From positions 4,030,001-4,094,000 of the forward strand of contig OY294049.1 in the NCBI GenBank assembly GCA_958510825.1: a stretch of 64,000 bases of DNA, given 5' to 3'. A model generated the notes under the pieces. It saw nothing but the letters and a program-made list of their open reading frames with translations. It was not told the origin of the DNA and ran no database searches. Origin of the DNA: Brachypterus glaber. Lineage: Eukaryota > Arthropoda > Insecta > Coleoptera > Kateretidae. A program made the position numbers and the translations under genes. The first letter of the stretch is position 1; the number at the start of each line of letters is the position of its first letter. Shown here piece by piece: positions 42,459-53,594 of this stretch.

Positions 42459-42526
42459 TATGAGACCAGGAAGGTCATAGGTTTAATGAGAACAAACCGG
42501 TTGTAATTCCCAATCAGAGAGAGAGA

Positions 42527-42720
42527 GCATTTTTATTGTAAGATTCATATTTAGAGAGATAACCGCACTCACTCCTAAAATTCAAGATAGCAGACACCCC
42601 TTACGCAAATCACCCGGTGAAAAAACTAACAGGAGTTTTCTGTTACCATCCACTACTAGCCTTTAAAATATCAGCCCATGTACATTTATTGCAATTTACA
42701 TTTATTATTTGACTGGACTA
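42527..42720. mobile_element. Family P element copy 2, right part
   Basis: GCATTTTTATTGTAAGATTC, AGATAACCGCACTCACTCCT and CAAATCACCCGGTGAAAAAA. It continues family P after the LINE and matches 3,700-3,800. A further 29-bp stretch relative to copy 1 lies at about 42,631-42,660. Confidence 0.65.
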
Positions 42721-42825
42721 TCCAACCAATCCAATTCCAATAATGACATTTTCCGTAGGATAGTTTGCCAGCTCAGTCTAATATAATTTTACGTCACTGG
42801 GAAGACAGCAAAACCTCATAATATG

Positions 42826-42934
42826 ACGTTCAAGTATTACGTAACGCTATTTTCCTATACCATTAACATGGGCGTAACACTCCAAAATGTCCCCCACCCC
42901 ACCCTAGGAGCGTACGTAATACTTGAACGTTCCC
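42826..42934. mobile_element. 109-bp hairpin element, GCGTTACGTAATACTT family
   Basis: ACGTTCAAGTATTACGTAAC at the left faces ACGTAATACTTGAACGTTCC at the right. The interior CTATACCATTAACATGGGCG..TAACACTCCAAAATG and CCCACCCCACCCTAGGAGCG matches 20,640-20,700 inverted. The right arm has lost four bases of the core. Confidence 0.7.
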
Positions 42935-44759
42935 TTAGTGCCCAATAATTGACGTCAAAAAGACGTATTTCGGTTTCCTGGGTACTAGCTCGATGTTTTT
43001 TGAAATCGATACAAAACAAGACGAGAAATCTTGATTCTCATGAAGCCATGTTACAAACTGTATCATGCATTACTCTAATAGAGATTGCACTATAACAAGA
43101 TGCAATTTTTTATTCCAGGTGGCTGTAATACAAGTAATTAAATTTATGGTAACGTCCGATTTATTTGCGAGGAAGTCATCATTATATGAAGAGTACACAT
43201 TTCATAACGGCACTGATTCCATTTTTCGGAAAAAACAAAAACTTGATTTATTTTTTGTGGATTCAAAATTTAAATAAACAGTATTAAAATTTGATAGTAG
43301 TTTGGTACTGCCGAAGTTATATAGGTTGTATGTCAAAATTTTACTTTATTTTGGAGCTAAATTGTGGCATTTTAATAAAACGCTAGGGTCTCTGGCTACA
43401 ATTCAGTAGGGTCTCTGAATAGAGTCGACGTTAAACTTTACACTGTGTGAAGTTTAACGTCAATTTATTTGAGTTTCCTACAATTTAGAACACAAAAGTA
43501 AATCTTTGACATACGACCTTTTGCACGTTGAGTGACGAAATGTACAATTTAACTGCAATTTCGCCGTTCTTTCACACGTTTTTTTTTGCAACAGATTTTT
43601 AAATCGTCTGAATTTTTTTTGTGTAATACCTTCTTTAGAGATCAAAATGCTAGGGGGGGCAACAATGTTCATAAAAACCATGATATATGCGTGAAACTTT
43701 TTTAGTTCTATGGTGTTTCCACAGACTAACGATGCCCCCACTTGCTAGATCAATTATAGTGAAGGTCTGCACGTATGCCATTTTCCTGTGATTTTTGGGT
43801 AAAATTGATCGATTGCAGTCTTACACAAAACAAATTGTCGCATTTTGTACAGACATTTAACAAAATTTTGGAACTTTTATAATGTGAGGTGAAAAAGTGA
43901 TTTTTTTCTATTTTTTAATTAGAAAACAGTTTTTTGCCATTTTCTCGTTAACGGTGATAGATATTATTAAAACTTAAAAACCATAACTTTTTAAGCTATC
44001 TAACTTTTGATAAAAAAAAGGTTTCTTAATTTTTTTTGTCAAAAATGAGCTAAGCGCCAAAACTAGACTGATAAATATTTTTTTGGTAACTATGCAATTT
44101 TTATTAAAAATACATAAATGGTTTATTTCCAAACCGAAATGGATGATGTGCATAATAAGTTATTATTCATATCGCACCTTCGACAAAAAAGGTAAACTAT
44201 TTCTACAAATGTATAGCAGCAACCCATAACTACCACACAATTATTATCTAAATTTTGTCAATTGGAATTTGAAAAGTTCAATGTCGCCTATAGTTTACAT
44301 GCAATATTTTATCTCTTGTCCCCCCTTGCCTCAGGCGCCAGGTGCTAGTTGATAGTGTAGTAAAGTGGTTTTTTTACTATTAATAATTTTTCTATTAATG
44401 TAGTGATGTCGAATTCTTCACTGTTTTAGTGATAGTGGTATATAATTCGGTTATAACCGAGTGGTAAAATATAACTTTTGTTATAACTTACTCAGTTAGG
44501 TTGGCCATACAATCTTCTATCGTATTTAAAGTATACCCGAGCGGAGAATATACTTAACCACTTATCACTTTATTAGGGAGCGGGTATTCTAGGAGACGGC
44601 GCCTTGGAAACAGATAAAACGATTTCTTCTTAACTTAAGAATAATATATTAAATAAATGTGAATAAATTGTTCAAGAACATGAAAGATCAATTCTTACTT
44701 CTAAGTCCTACTTCTATGCAAAGCCCTTAAATTCTAATTTTCATTATATATTAGTTTTC
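42935..44759. other. AT-rich, no gene recognised
   Basis: A near-perfect hairpin, GACGTTAAACTT facing AAGTTTAACGTC, lies at about 43,428-43,463. Two short frames (43,065-43,277 and 43,478-43,741) lack motifs. Confidence 0.4.
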
Positions 44760-44873
44760 CATTAAATACTTCCAAATTAAAACATTCTATGTTTGAAATC
44801 TCAACTATTCGCAATCCATTAAATACTTCCAAATTAAAACATTCTATGTTTGAAATCTCAACTATTCGCAATC
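44760..44873. repeat. Exact 57-bp tandem duplication
   Basis: CATTAAATACTTCCAAATTA through ACTATTCGCAATC occurs twice head-to-tail with no mismatch I can see, offset 57 bp. A recent slippage or an assembly duplication. Confidence 0.85.
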
Positions 44874-46079
44874 ATTTTCAAATCCCAATTTATTGTCCAC
44901 ATTTTTCTTAGTGTATATTAAAACTGGTTCGTATAAGTCATTTAAATTATTTTACAAAATATTTTTCAAAGTTAATTAATATTCGTCAAAATTTCTATCA
45001 GTGTTCATACTATCAATATTTATAAGTGTCCAAAATTATTTTTATGTCTAATAAAAAGTCTCAAAATTTTTCTAAGTTTAAAAACTATTTTTAATTCAAG
45101 AATAATTCTCAAAAATTATTTCTCACAGAAACTACATTTTCACTTTTGACACTACTGGATACTTTTTAATTAACAAGACAAAAAACTATTCAAGAATGAT
45201 CACCTCCAAAATTTGGAGCTCTATTTATTCTCTTCATAAACCCATAAATTAAAATGAGGCATATTTAGGTCACACGCGCTAATGTTTCTGGGTGTGGTCC
45301 AGGCAAGAATATCTAAATGCCCCACTACCAAAGTTCAACGATTTTTACTTAGAGGGGTCCGAACAAAACCCGAAAATATCCGACGTTACTCATGCTTACT
45401 TTTAAGAATTAGATCTTATAGGCTATGTATATTAAAATAAAATTTTAAAATTATACGGATCATAACAATAGTACGCCCGCTATACGTGGCTAAGTTACAA
45501 ACACATAGCACGATCGTAATTGTTACCCTTATGTTTTCCCCATTTTGGTAGTATCTACGTAATAACTACGTAACTATAGCCTTTCTGTAACTAGTCGCCG
45601 CTACTTAATTTGTTTCAATTGAGGTAATGATCACGTAGCCGCAACCAAAAATGCTAGTTGGGGTTTAACCACTTATGAAACTTATGCTCTTCATATAGTG
45701 TCGCGAACTGTGATTCCGAAAGGGAAATGCAAAAGATACTGTATTATTGGCATATAATTGCTGTGATCAAATTAGAATTTGAGTTCTCATGGCTTATCGA
45801 AGCGTATAAAGGAAATCGATATTTCGTTTTCTATCTCCTTTTCTATAATTACTTGAATTAGATACAATTTGATAAATAAGATTTAGAAGGTACTACCGTA
45901 CATATGTCACGGTGCTTTTTCGGATGAAATACTTTTTTTTCTGAAAAATAAAACTAAAAAAATATTTCGCTCATAGGTATTTCAAGCTCTGAACGGAGAA
46001 TCCAGCACAAGCACCTTAAATGTTTTTTACTACCAAAATATATACATATTTACTATAGTACAAAGTTAGTTTTACATTA
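44874..46079. other. No gene recognised
   Basis: Low-GC sequence, somewhat less biased near 45,280-45,700, but no coherent frame or repeat boundary. Confidence 0.4.
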
Positions 46080-46260
46080 TAAAATGTTGGTTATATGCAA
46101 GATGGTGGCAAGACTAAACTGGTTCGAAAGTCAGTATAAGCCAGTGGTTCCCTCTACTACTAGCCCACACAAGTCCTGGACTTAGGGGATGCTTAATTAA
46201 GTAGAATAGTACGAGGTTAAAACAAACAAACAAACAAAACAAACAAAACAATTTAATTAG
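46080..46260 (+). mobile_element. Possible SINE or LINE 3' end with AAAC tail
   Basis: GC-balanced sequence of about 130 bp ends in a short simple tail of AAAC units at 46,219-46,251. GGTTCGAAAG at 46,121 resembles a Pol III B box, but no matching A box or tRNA fold was found. The tail suggests a retroposed short element in plus orientation. Confidence 0.35.
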
Positions 46261-46312
46261 ATAGTAGGCTGGATTAGGGTATTAATATTAAAAAACGTTT
46301 TTTTACTAAAAC

Positions 46313-46355
46313 TGCCGACGTTTCGTTGGCTTTATTCTAACCTCTTTAAAAGGCA
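46313..46355 (-). other. Hammerhead-like repeat core, diverged
   Basis: On the minus strand: TGCC, TTTTAAAGA, GGTTAGAATAAAGCCAAC, GAAACGTC, GGCA. TGCC and GGCA form a perfect 4-bp stem I, and GAAACGTC is intact. The box that should read CTGANGA is TTTAAAGA, lacking three essential bases, so this copy should be inactive as a ribozyme. Confidence 0.35.
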
Positions 46356-46399
46356 CACTACAAGAAATATAACAATTATGTTTTAACTTTTTAACAAAA

Positions 46400-47384
46400 T
46401 AAGTTTAAAAATTCGTTAATAAAATAATAAAATATGATTTATTTTTTATCTAATAAAAAAGTAAACTCTAGTTTTTATTTAATTGTCTGATCATGAACTT
46501 GTGCAAAAAGCAAGATTTATTGTTCTAGAGGACAAACATCCCCTTAAACAAAGGCTTAACTATGGGTACTTGAATTGATTTTTAAAAAATACAGCCCTAT
46601 AAAAATTAAGTGTAAGACATTGTATATGCATCATTTAGAGGACACTATAAGGTTTATAAGTATTCAACTTTCTACGCTCCTTATTTCTTTTCCTTTTTGT
46701 TTTTTGAATTTTTTACCTGTGTGCGCCAGAACCAAAAAATATAAAGGAATAAAGATTTGGGGTCATTTAAAAGTTTTAACTGCTATTAAATAAGGTACAC
46801 CTTATTTTTTTGCTATTTTAATGATTATATATTTTTTTATTTCTGTTATTATTTTTTTATTTCTATATATTTATGTAACTTTTACAAATAGGAATATATT
46901 TTTTTAATAAATTAATGTGTTTTTATACCGTTTTTAAATCCACTGACAATGTACATAACCCTAAAAATTTCATTGTCAATAAAGCATTTAAAACAGCTAA
47001 AATTTTAAAAATTTGGTGACCTCAAGGTTCCGTGCTGTACTACTTTTTTTTTATTCCAACTGTACCATAGGGGTGCAGCCGTTTTGCCATGGCGGCCAGA
47101 AGTCTAGAGACGCCCCTGAGATGCTATGTCAGGATGAGTGATTGACTGACAGTAAACTATTTTAAATGCTCTTACTTATTATCATTTTATGCATAATTAG
47201 CCACGTGAGAAGCAAATACATTACGCCCAACCTAAAATATATGACTACAAGCCATCTTCAACTGTTTTACATCATTTAAACTACTGTAAATTGCAACTAA
47301 GTAGCTATTAAATTGACTTGATTGAAATCAAGTAACCTTAATATTTAATAATAAATACTGCTACCAACAAAATAATACTTTTTA
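46400..47384. other. No gene recognised
   Basis: AT-rich. A 72-codon frame at 46,575-46,793 is hydrophobic and shows no domain. Confidence 0.4.
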
Positions 47385-47725
47385 TCCAATACATACAGAT
47401 AATAAGACAATTACCACCTTTATTTTAAATAGATAAACTCAATAATAACACCCGCGTGGCTTTTACTTTATTGAGTGGATAATTATTTATTTTACCCACT
47501 CAACTGTCACTTGTCAAATTATTTTCTTGTAAATGTCATTAAAATTTTTGATAAAAATATGAATTCCTAAGCTATTTATTGGATAAAACCTTGTATGGCA
47601 CTCATGGGTAAACCGATATTGCCCTCTCGAAAATTAACCTGGTTGGCTGACGCCTCGCAGGTTAATTTTCTCATGGGCAATATCTTACTTTACCCACTAG
47701 TACCATAAATAACTATTTTCTAGTT
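47385..47725 (-). repeat. Dispersed repeat family G, copy 2
   Basis: Inverted copy of 27,715-28,080, which lies almost 20 kb away. It keeps a complete small hairpin, AAAATTAACCTG facing CAGGTTAATTTT with a loop of about 17 bases, that is collapsed in copy 1. Confidence 0.75.
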
Positions 47726-48164
47726 GGATAAGCATATCATTTAAAAAATAAGTTAAAACCACTGCTTTCAAAAAACGAAAAATTAAAAAACACATTTTTT
47801 TTAATTCCTTTTTCGAAGAACGCAAAATTTTCGTTTATTTTTTTAATGGATTTGCTACCTTTGCCCCCTTATTCCTTAGTAGTTAAACTTATTGGGCAAT
47901 GGCATAAGCCTATTCTTAAAATTTTTAAGTAAAAACTAGTTTTGATTCGCTAAACTTAATGTATCAAAAAAGCTTTAAATTAAAAATTTTAAGAATTTTT
48001 TTTGCTAAATTTTTATTCACATTGCCTATTATGTAGAGACTGTAAATTCCCAAAATAACCTCTAAGCTTGTAGCCCAATCATTTTAGATGTTTTCATTAA
48101 AAAAAAATTAAGTTAAAACTTTTAATGCAGTTAAGTGTCCCCCGCGGAGTAGATGAAGAAAAAG
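47726..48164. other. No recognised feature
   Basis: AT-rich sequence between two repeats. Confidence 0.4.
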
Positions 48165-49030
48165 TCCAGACATGTCCGCCATCTCACTAAATATGTATAT
48201 TAAGATAAAAATGCATTTTACCAATTTTCCAACAATTTTTTTTTATCATTTTTTTATTATATTAATAACAATCGAGTTATATTCAAAAATACACTGAGAA
48301 TTGGTTTTCGTAGTAAATACTAAACGTTGTTGCCTCTTTGGAACCCCAGGCAACATTTGTTATTAATTACCAGTTGTTACAGTAAAAATAACATTGTTCT
48401 GTTATGTTTTATTGCAACAACTTATAATTAATAACAAATGTTGCCTGGGGTTCCAAATAGGCAAATACGTTTAGTATTTACTACTATTACAAATTCTCAG
48501 TGTAGCCATGTTGGTGGTGAAATTCGTTTTTTCAATTTTTCAGCCAAATTGTTCGTCGGAGGATAAAAGTGGTTATGAGCAAACTTGTAGCTCCTGAAAT
48601 TCTCTATAAGTTTTATATATCATGAATTTCCATATGTATTTTTGTACACTTACTGGAGCCCAACTCGACTTTCTGCGCCCCCTGTAACCAAAATAATTAT
48701 GAAAATTTACAATCTATAAAACTTATAGAGAATTTCAAGAGATATAAGTTTGCTCATAACCACTTTTAACCTCCGACGAATAATTAGGCTGAAAAATCGA
48801 AAAAAACAATTTCACCCCCAACATGGCTTTATTAGAATATAACCAACATGATTATCTTTGAATATAACCCGATTGTTATTAATATAATAAAAAAATTATC
48901 CAAACAAAAATTGTTGGAAATTTATTCCTTAACAAAATTGGTGATATGCATTTTTATCGTAAGATGTATATTTAGCTAGATAACCACATTAACTCCTTTA
49001 ATCCAAGATGGCGGACAGTTCCCATATAAA
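48165..49030. mobile_element. Family P palindromic element copy 3
   Basis: Arms pair around about 48,660: GGATAAAAGTGGTTATGAGC mirrors GCTCATAACCACTTTTAACC, TCTCTATAAGTTTTATA mirrors TATAAAACTTATAGAGA, and GATAAAAATGCATTTTACCA at the left mirrors GGTGATATGCATTTTTATCG at the right. ATGTCCGCCATCT and AAGATGGCGGACA form the outer ends. After removing the inner element at 48,292-48,502 it is about 650 bp. This copy has no LINE insertion and serves as reference for the other two. Confidence 0.75.
48292..48502. mobile_element. 211-bp hairpin element nested in family P, TA flanks
   Basis: Starts TA-CACTGAGAATT and ends AATTCTCAGTG-TA. The arms are inverted almost throughout: GTAGTAAATACTAAACGTT faces ACGTTTAGTATTTACTAC, and CCCAGGCAACATTTGTTATT faces AATAACAAATGTTGCCTGGG. 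The TA flanks fit a Tc1/mariner-type insertion. Confidence 0.85.
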
Positions 49031-50355
49031 ATTTATTGTCAAGAATGTGATTTCTCCATCTACTCAAAACTGAGTCAAAAGTTCCAACTTGTATTTTTTT
49101 CTTATATCGAATTTAATCTAAAGTGATTGGGCTATTTTGCTATCCATTTATATGACAAATTAAGGAAATTCAAAACTGTCTGAAACAATTTTTACATAAA
49201 TGTATAATTCTTTTGGGATTCTTAAAATATTTATTTGTGACTTTACTTCTTTATATTTTCTTTAAGGCAATATTAATCGAAAATACTTTTTTAGACTTTC
49301 TATGAATGCAAACAAATATGCATATTATATATTATATTTAATTCAGTATAATACAGCTCTCCTCAACATCTAAGAAAAAAAAACTCTAGCAAAAACTAAA
49401 AAAATTGGTTTATTTTTTTATTCTTCTTTTTAGGCATAGCAAATATAAAAAACACAATCGAAAAATTATCATTAGTTTAGTCTCGGGAGGGTAAGGGTTA
49501 AAGTTATTGTGGAGAGCGAGTTGAGAGTTAGATTATATAATTGTATAAAAAATACCATATTGTCAATGCGTGCTCTTTCTTGAGCTTCCTCTAGAGCTTA
49601 AAAGATAAAACTATTATTATTTAAAAATTATATACAGTAAAATACCTAATTTTCCAAGTCAAAACATACGATGTTGGTCATAGAAGCGTGTATATCTAGA
49701 AACATAAAGAGAAAAACTGCAAATTCAACCATGCGAATACAGCAATCTATTGGTACACCGCCATTTAGAGCTATATTACTAGAATTTTTATTTTCAAATA
49801 TAAACTGGATAAGAAGTTGTACACGTGCACAGTAGTGGATCCAGAAATCCAGAGATTTTCCAAACTCTAAAAAAATATGCACCTGCTTCTTTACTATACC
49901 GGGTGTCACAGATCATATATACACCCCCCATAGACAAGGAAAGCCGTTGCGGAAAAGTGTGATAAATGTGCCTTGCTCATCTGCGATAAACTTGCACAAG
50001 CGCACTATTATTGTTGTTTTTGACAAGTATTTTTTAACCTTAGTTTTATGTGTCAAATAAAAATTGTACAAAATGCAACAAAAAACAATAAATATCTACG
50101 AAGAAAGGTCGAAATAATTTTTTTTAATTATTTTATAAGAATTTTTCAAGGTGTGTTTGAATTTCGGTATTTTGTACACCTACTTTGAATAAACCAGGGA
50201 TTGACCCTTTGCTCTTCATAAAGCAAAAATACAGGTCATGTTTAAAGTTATAAACAAATGCAGCAAAAAAACAATTAAAACCCAGTAGAAGTCGAAAAAT
50301 TGAACAGAAACAAACGCCTATCTGACAGTACTGACAGTATAACAAACTACTAATA
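49031..50355. other. No gene recognised
   Basis: Includes two short minus-strand frames (49,646-49,909 and 50,133-50,345) without domain motifs. CCGGGTGTCACAG at 49,900 resembles an element end, but no partner was found. Confidence 0.4.
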
Positions 50356-50462
50356 ATTCGTCACCCCAGTATTGGTTTGTCATATCTCTATTTTCGGACA
50401 TTTTAATATTTTTACTGGGGGATTTTTGAAGATACAACAAATGAATACTGAGGTGACGAATT
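50356..50462. mobile_element. 107-bp TIR element
   Basis: AATTCGTCACCCCAGTATT at the left faces AATACTGAGGTGACGAATT at the right, 19 bp with one mismatch. The short interior has no coding content. Confidence 0.65.
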
Positions 50463-51139
50463 GCTTTACGACCGACAGCATTTCACAGCTGACAGAGATG
50501 CGTACTGCGCAAGGTCAGATATATTGCGTTACGTCATTTCGCTGCCCCGTTCTGTCACAAAATAATCTTGTGCAGGCTGGACTTTTAGTCCTTTTTTCTT
50601 CTCTATGACACCCCCCTGAACTACTGTAATTGTAAAGATAAAATTTTGACATTTGGTACTTATAATGAAATTAAGGAACCTCAACTTTTGACATACAAAA
50701 CAACAATTTGCTACTTCCGGTTTCACCGGAAGTGCTGCAAACTTTCACATTTAAAGTGCGATATCTAAATGCCTTACATTTGGACTTTGAGACCTCCAAA
50801 CTTTTCAATTTAAAATTTTGTTGGGTTGTTTGCATACATGTACGCAATACTTCCGAACCGTTTTGGGTGAATGTCGAAGTAAAATGCACAGACAGGATTT
50901 GCGTGACAACCATTACATTTACAAACAACCTGATTTAACAGAAAGATACTCCATCAAACATGTCATATACATATTTTACATAATTTTACGTTTAATAATA
51001 CGCTTTTGTTCGTTTAGGTGACAAAGACGCTCCTTAAAATTACAGAGTAAATAAAAAGTAATTTTACACCCCTTATGGAAATCAACGCAAAAAATCATTT
51101 TTACGGGTGAGAACATAGAAAAATAAAAAAATGAATCTT
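50463..51139. other. No gene; one strong hairpin
   Basis: A perfect hairpin, ACTTCCGGT-TTC-ACCGGAAGT, sits at 50,713-50,733. Overlapping short frames on both strands (50,372-51,021) look non-coding. Confidence 0.4.
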
Positions 51140-51420
51140 CGGCTTAAGAATGTCATAAAACGTTGAGAAAATGTGAAAAAAGTGGATGTTAAAAAAATGT
51201 CTGTCTGTCTGTCGGTCTGTACATAAACCTTATAACTTTTGAACGGAATGTCTGATTTGAAAAAATCTTTCACCAAAGGATTCAGGACCTTTTCTGTTTG
51301 CGTCACATCAAGTATGGTTAACATTAACGTAGGGTAAGGGGGGAAAAATGGACAAAACCTATAATTTTTAGCGATATCCCTACAAAAACATGTGATCATT
51401 TTTATCGTAGGACTATTAGT
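51140..51420 (-). repeat. Repeat family Q, copy 1
   Basis: AAAATGTGAAAAAAGTGGAT, a GTCT run, and ATAAACCTTATAACTTTTGA. A second, partial copy in the same orientation starts near 51,717. The minus-strand frame of 105 codons here is simple sequence. Confidence 0.5.
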
Positions 51421-51716
51421 TTCCGAGATATAGACATTTTAATAAATTTTGATAGGTTTTTACATTTTTAATTTTGACACTAGTAAAATTTCAATCATAG
51501 TAATATTAATTTCAATTAGGTTTTATTTTAATAAATTTCTGGTAATTGTGCGGCCAGAAAAACAATTCGATAAGCTACAAAAAAAAAACAAAAAGATATA
51601 GTCCAGAAATGCAGGAAAAGTCAATTTGATATATTATTTTATAAACTTCCTTATTTTTCTATCCGTCTTGAAATGGTACCCGTTCCACTTTTTTTTGCAT
51701 TTTCGGGTTTAGAATG
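51421..51716. other. No recognised feature
   Basis: AT-rich spacer between the two family Q copies. Confidence 0.4.
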
Positions 51717-51845
51717 AAATGTCAAGAAAATGTGAAAAAAGTGGGCGTTAAAAAAATGTCGGTCTGTCTGTCTGTCTGTATGTATGTCTGTCGGTCTGTA
51801 TGTAAACCTTAAAACTTTTTAAAGGAAATTCCGTTAGGAAATGGA
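51717..51845. repeat. Repeat family Q, copy 2
   Basis: AAAATGTGAAAAAAGTGGGC, an expanded GTCT/GTAT run (51,762-51,800), and GTAAACCTTAAAACTTTTTA. It lies about 570 bp after copy 1. Confidence 0.55.
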
Positions 51846-52480
51846 TTTAAATGTTGAAATTAACTTAATACAAATAAATAATTAGGTACTTATTATAATT
51901 ATCGTCTTCAGGAAAATAAAAAAGCACTTGATGAAACAATTCTGGATTTTTATTACCTCTTATACATTAACCAAACAAGATCTGTTTAGAAAAAAACATG
52001 ACTTCCCATGAAGAAACTACTTAACGGTTACCAAATTACCATATTTAAATGAATTGGTCTACTTTAAATTTAATTAAAAAAAAATATGTTAACAAGGTTT
52101 TTAGCTTAAGAATTATGTGTGTATTAGTTTTATATGTATATTTTCTAGTGATAACTTCCTCTTAAGAAAATAAGTTCTTAAGCTTTTTTATAACTAGTAA
52201 GCGAGTTGGCATTGTCGTATTTTTACGTTTTTATTATTACCTGGAGATAGGTTTTGACTCTAAAAGCCTACACACATAAAAAATATAGGTACTTGAATAA
52301 AATATTGTAATCTAGCTATTATTAAAAAATTATAATAATTATTATTATAATAGATACATACTTATTTAGAGCATACAATTATTAAAATCACAATATCTTA
52401 GTGTTTTTTACCCCTATTTTTATATTTGTTGATGTTTTTTGGGAAGAGGGTTAAATTGATACTCAAACTATTTTTTTTAA
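51846..52480. other. AT-rich, no recognised feature
   Basis: No frame or element end was supported. Confidence 0.4.
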
Positions 52481-52885
52481 ACTCGTGACGTTTCGAGGGT
52501 AGTTTTCCTTGTCCTCAGACCTTTAATATAAAAGAAAAAACAATAATAAGACTATATACAATCAAGTTATTGTATAACAAAAAAAACTTTTTTGTGTTAA
52601 CCAAAAATAATTAAAATCTACTTACAAAAATTTAAACCCAGTTTGAATACACGTTAGAGACATACATATATACACAATATAATAAATAAAACATTATTAA
52701 GGACTTTTAAGTGTATTCAAACTGGGTTTTTAAATTTTTGTAAGTAGTTTTAAATTATTTTTGGTTAACAGATTTTTTTTTTTTTTTTTTGGTTATACAA
52801 TAACTTTTTTTATATAGTTTTAATATTGTTTTTTCTTTTATATTAAAGGTCTGAGGATGAGTAAAACTACCCTTCAAACAATAAA
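52481..52885. repeat. Palindrome with hammerhead-like ends
   Basis: Arms are inverted around about 52,680: CCTCAGACCTTTAATATAAA faces TTTATATTAAAGGTCTGAGG, TTGGTTAAC mirrors GTTAACC, and CTTACAAAAATTTAAACCCA..GTTTGAATACAC faces GTGTATTCAAACTGGGTTTT. The organisation equals that of 32,727-33,224, with the ribozyme-like core at the outer ends, but the sequence is different. Confidence 0.75.
52484..52520 (-). ncRNA. Hammerhead ribozyme-like core E
   Basis: On the minus strand: GGT, CTGAGGA (fits CUGANGA), CAAGGAAAACTACCCTC, GAAACGTC, ACG. The core boxes are intact. Stem II is weak (AGG/CCT), and stem I is two or three pairs (GT/AC). The mirrored copy at 52,851 keeps CTGAGGA but reads CAAAC instead of GAAAC and lacks GTC. 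Confidence 0.35.
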
Positions 52886-53594
52886 TATACTTTTACATAT
52901 TAAATACTAAGAAAATTTGTATATGGAACCTTACCACTTTAGTTAAGTTTAGTTTACTTTACAAAAATCAGATTCTTTGCAGGTCATCGTGATTTTTTAT
53001 TATTAAATTCGTTTTCAGCATCCAAAAATACTTAAGAAAAATATAGTCTGTTCCATAGTATTTAAACATAATTTTTTTGTGGACTGGTGTGGTGCCATAT
53101 ATTTGCTTTTCGAAACGTATCAATTTTTAGAATCCCAATGTGCCCGTTAGGGTTTCTTTAGAAGTTCCTGTTACCTTATAGAAATATACTCATAGTGACA
53201 AACTTTCTAAGTTCCCCGTGCGTAGAAAGCTTGTATTAGCCGATATTTCTTGAAATGCACGTTTATAGAAGAAAACATTTTGTTTTCTTTGGCATCATAT
53301 AGATAGTTTTACAGCAAAATGTGGGATTGTCTGGTAAAGTCTAAATTAGGAATGAAAACGCATTAGACACAACGGTTTTCTTGGCAATAATTTTTATACT
53401 TGGGTCAAACTGCAAAACAAACTGAATGTAGTGTCATTTATTACACGATTTGTAATACTTATTTTTTACGAGTTGTTTTATACACGATATGTAGGAAATT
53501 TTGGTTAAGAAAATAAGTACCTACCATAGAAAATCTGTTAAACATTTGTGTTTGGCCGGTGGTAAAGAAATCCCTTACTCTCATTGGTCTATAT
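52886..53594. other. No gene recognised
   Basis: AT-rich. TTTTTATTATTAAATTCGTT..TTCAGCATCC at 52,993 resembles a single unit of the minisatellite at 13,315. Confidence 0.35.

Larger units (their letters stand above)
38611..42526 (-). mobile_element. Nearly full-length CR1/L2/Rex1-type LINE, inactivated
   Basis: A 3.9 kb minus-strand element with a short 5' leader, ORF1, ORF2 and a 3' tail of ATT units at 38,611-38,628. Its limits are defined by the split family P element: LEFT ends AACAAAATTGGTTATAT, RIGHT resumes GCATTTTTATTGTAAGA. These are adjacent in the uninterrupted copy at 48,940. ORF1 is open. ORF2 has one frameshift and one in-frame stop. RNase H is absent, as expected for this group. 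Confidence 0.88.

Noticed and set aside
46121..46132. GGTTCGAAAG as part of a tRNA gene
   Set aside because: No acceptor stem, A box or cloverleaf could be formed around it. At most it is a SINE relic.
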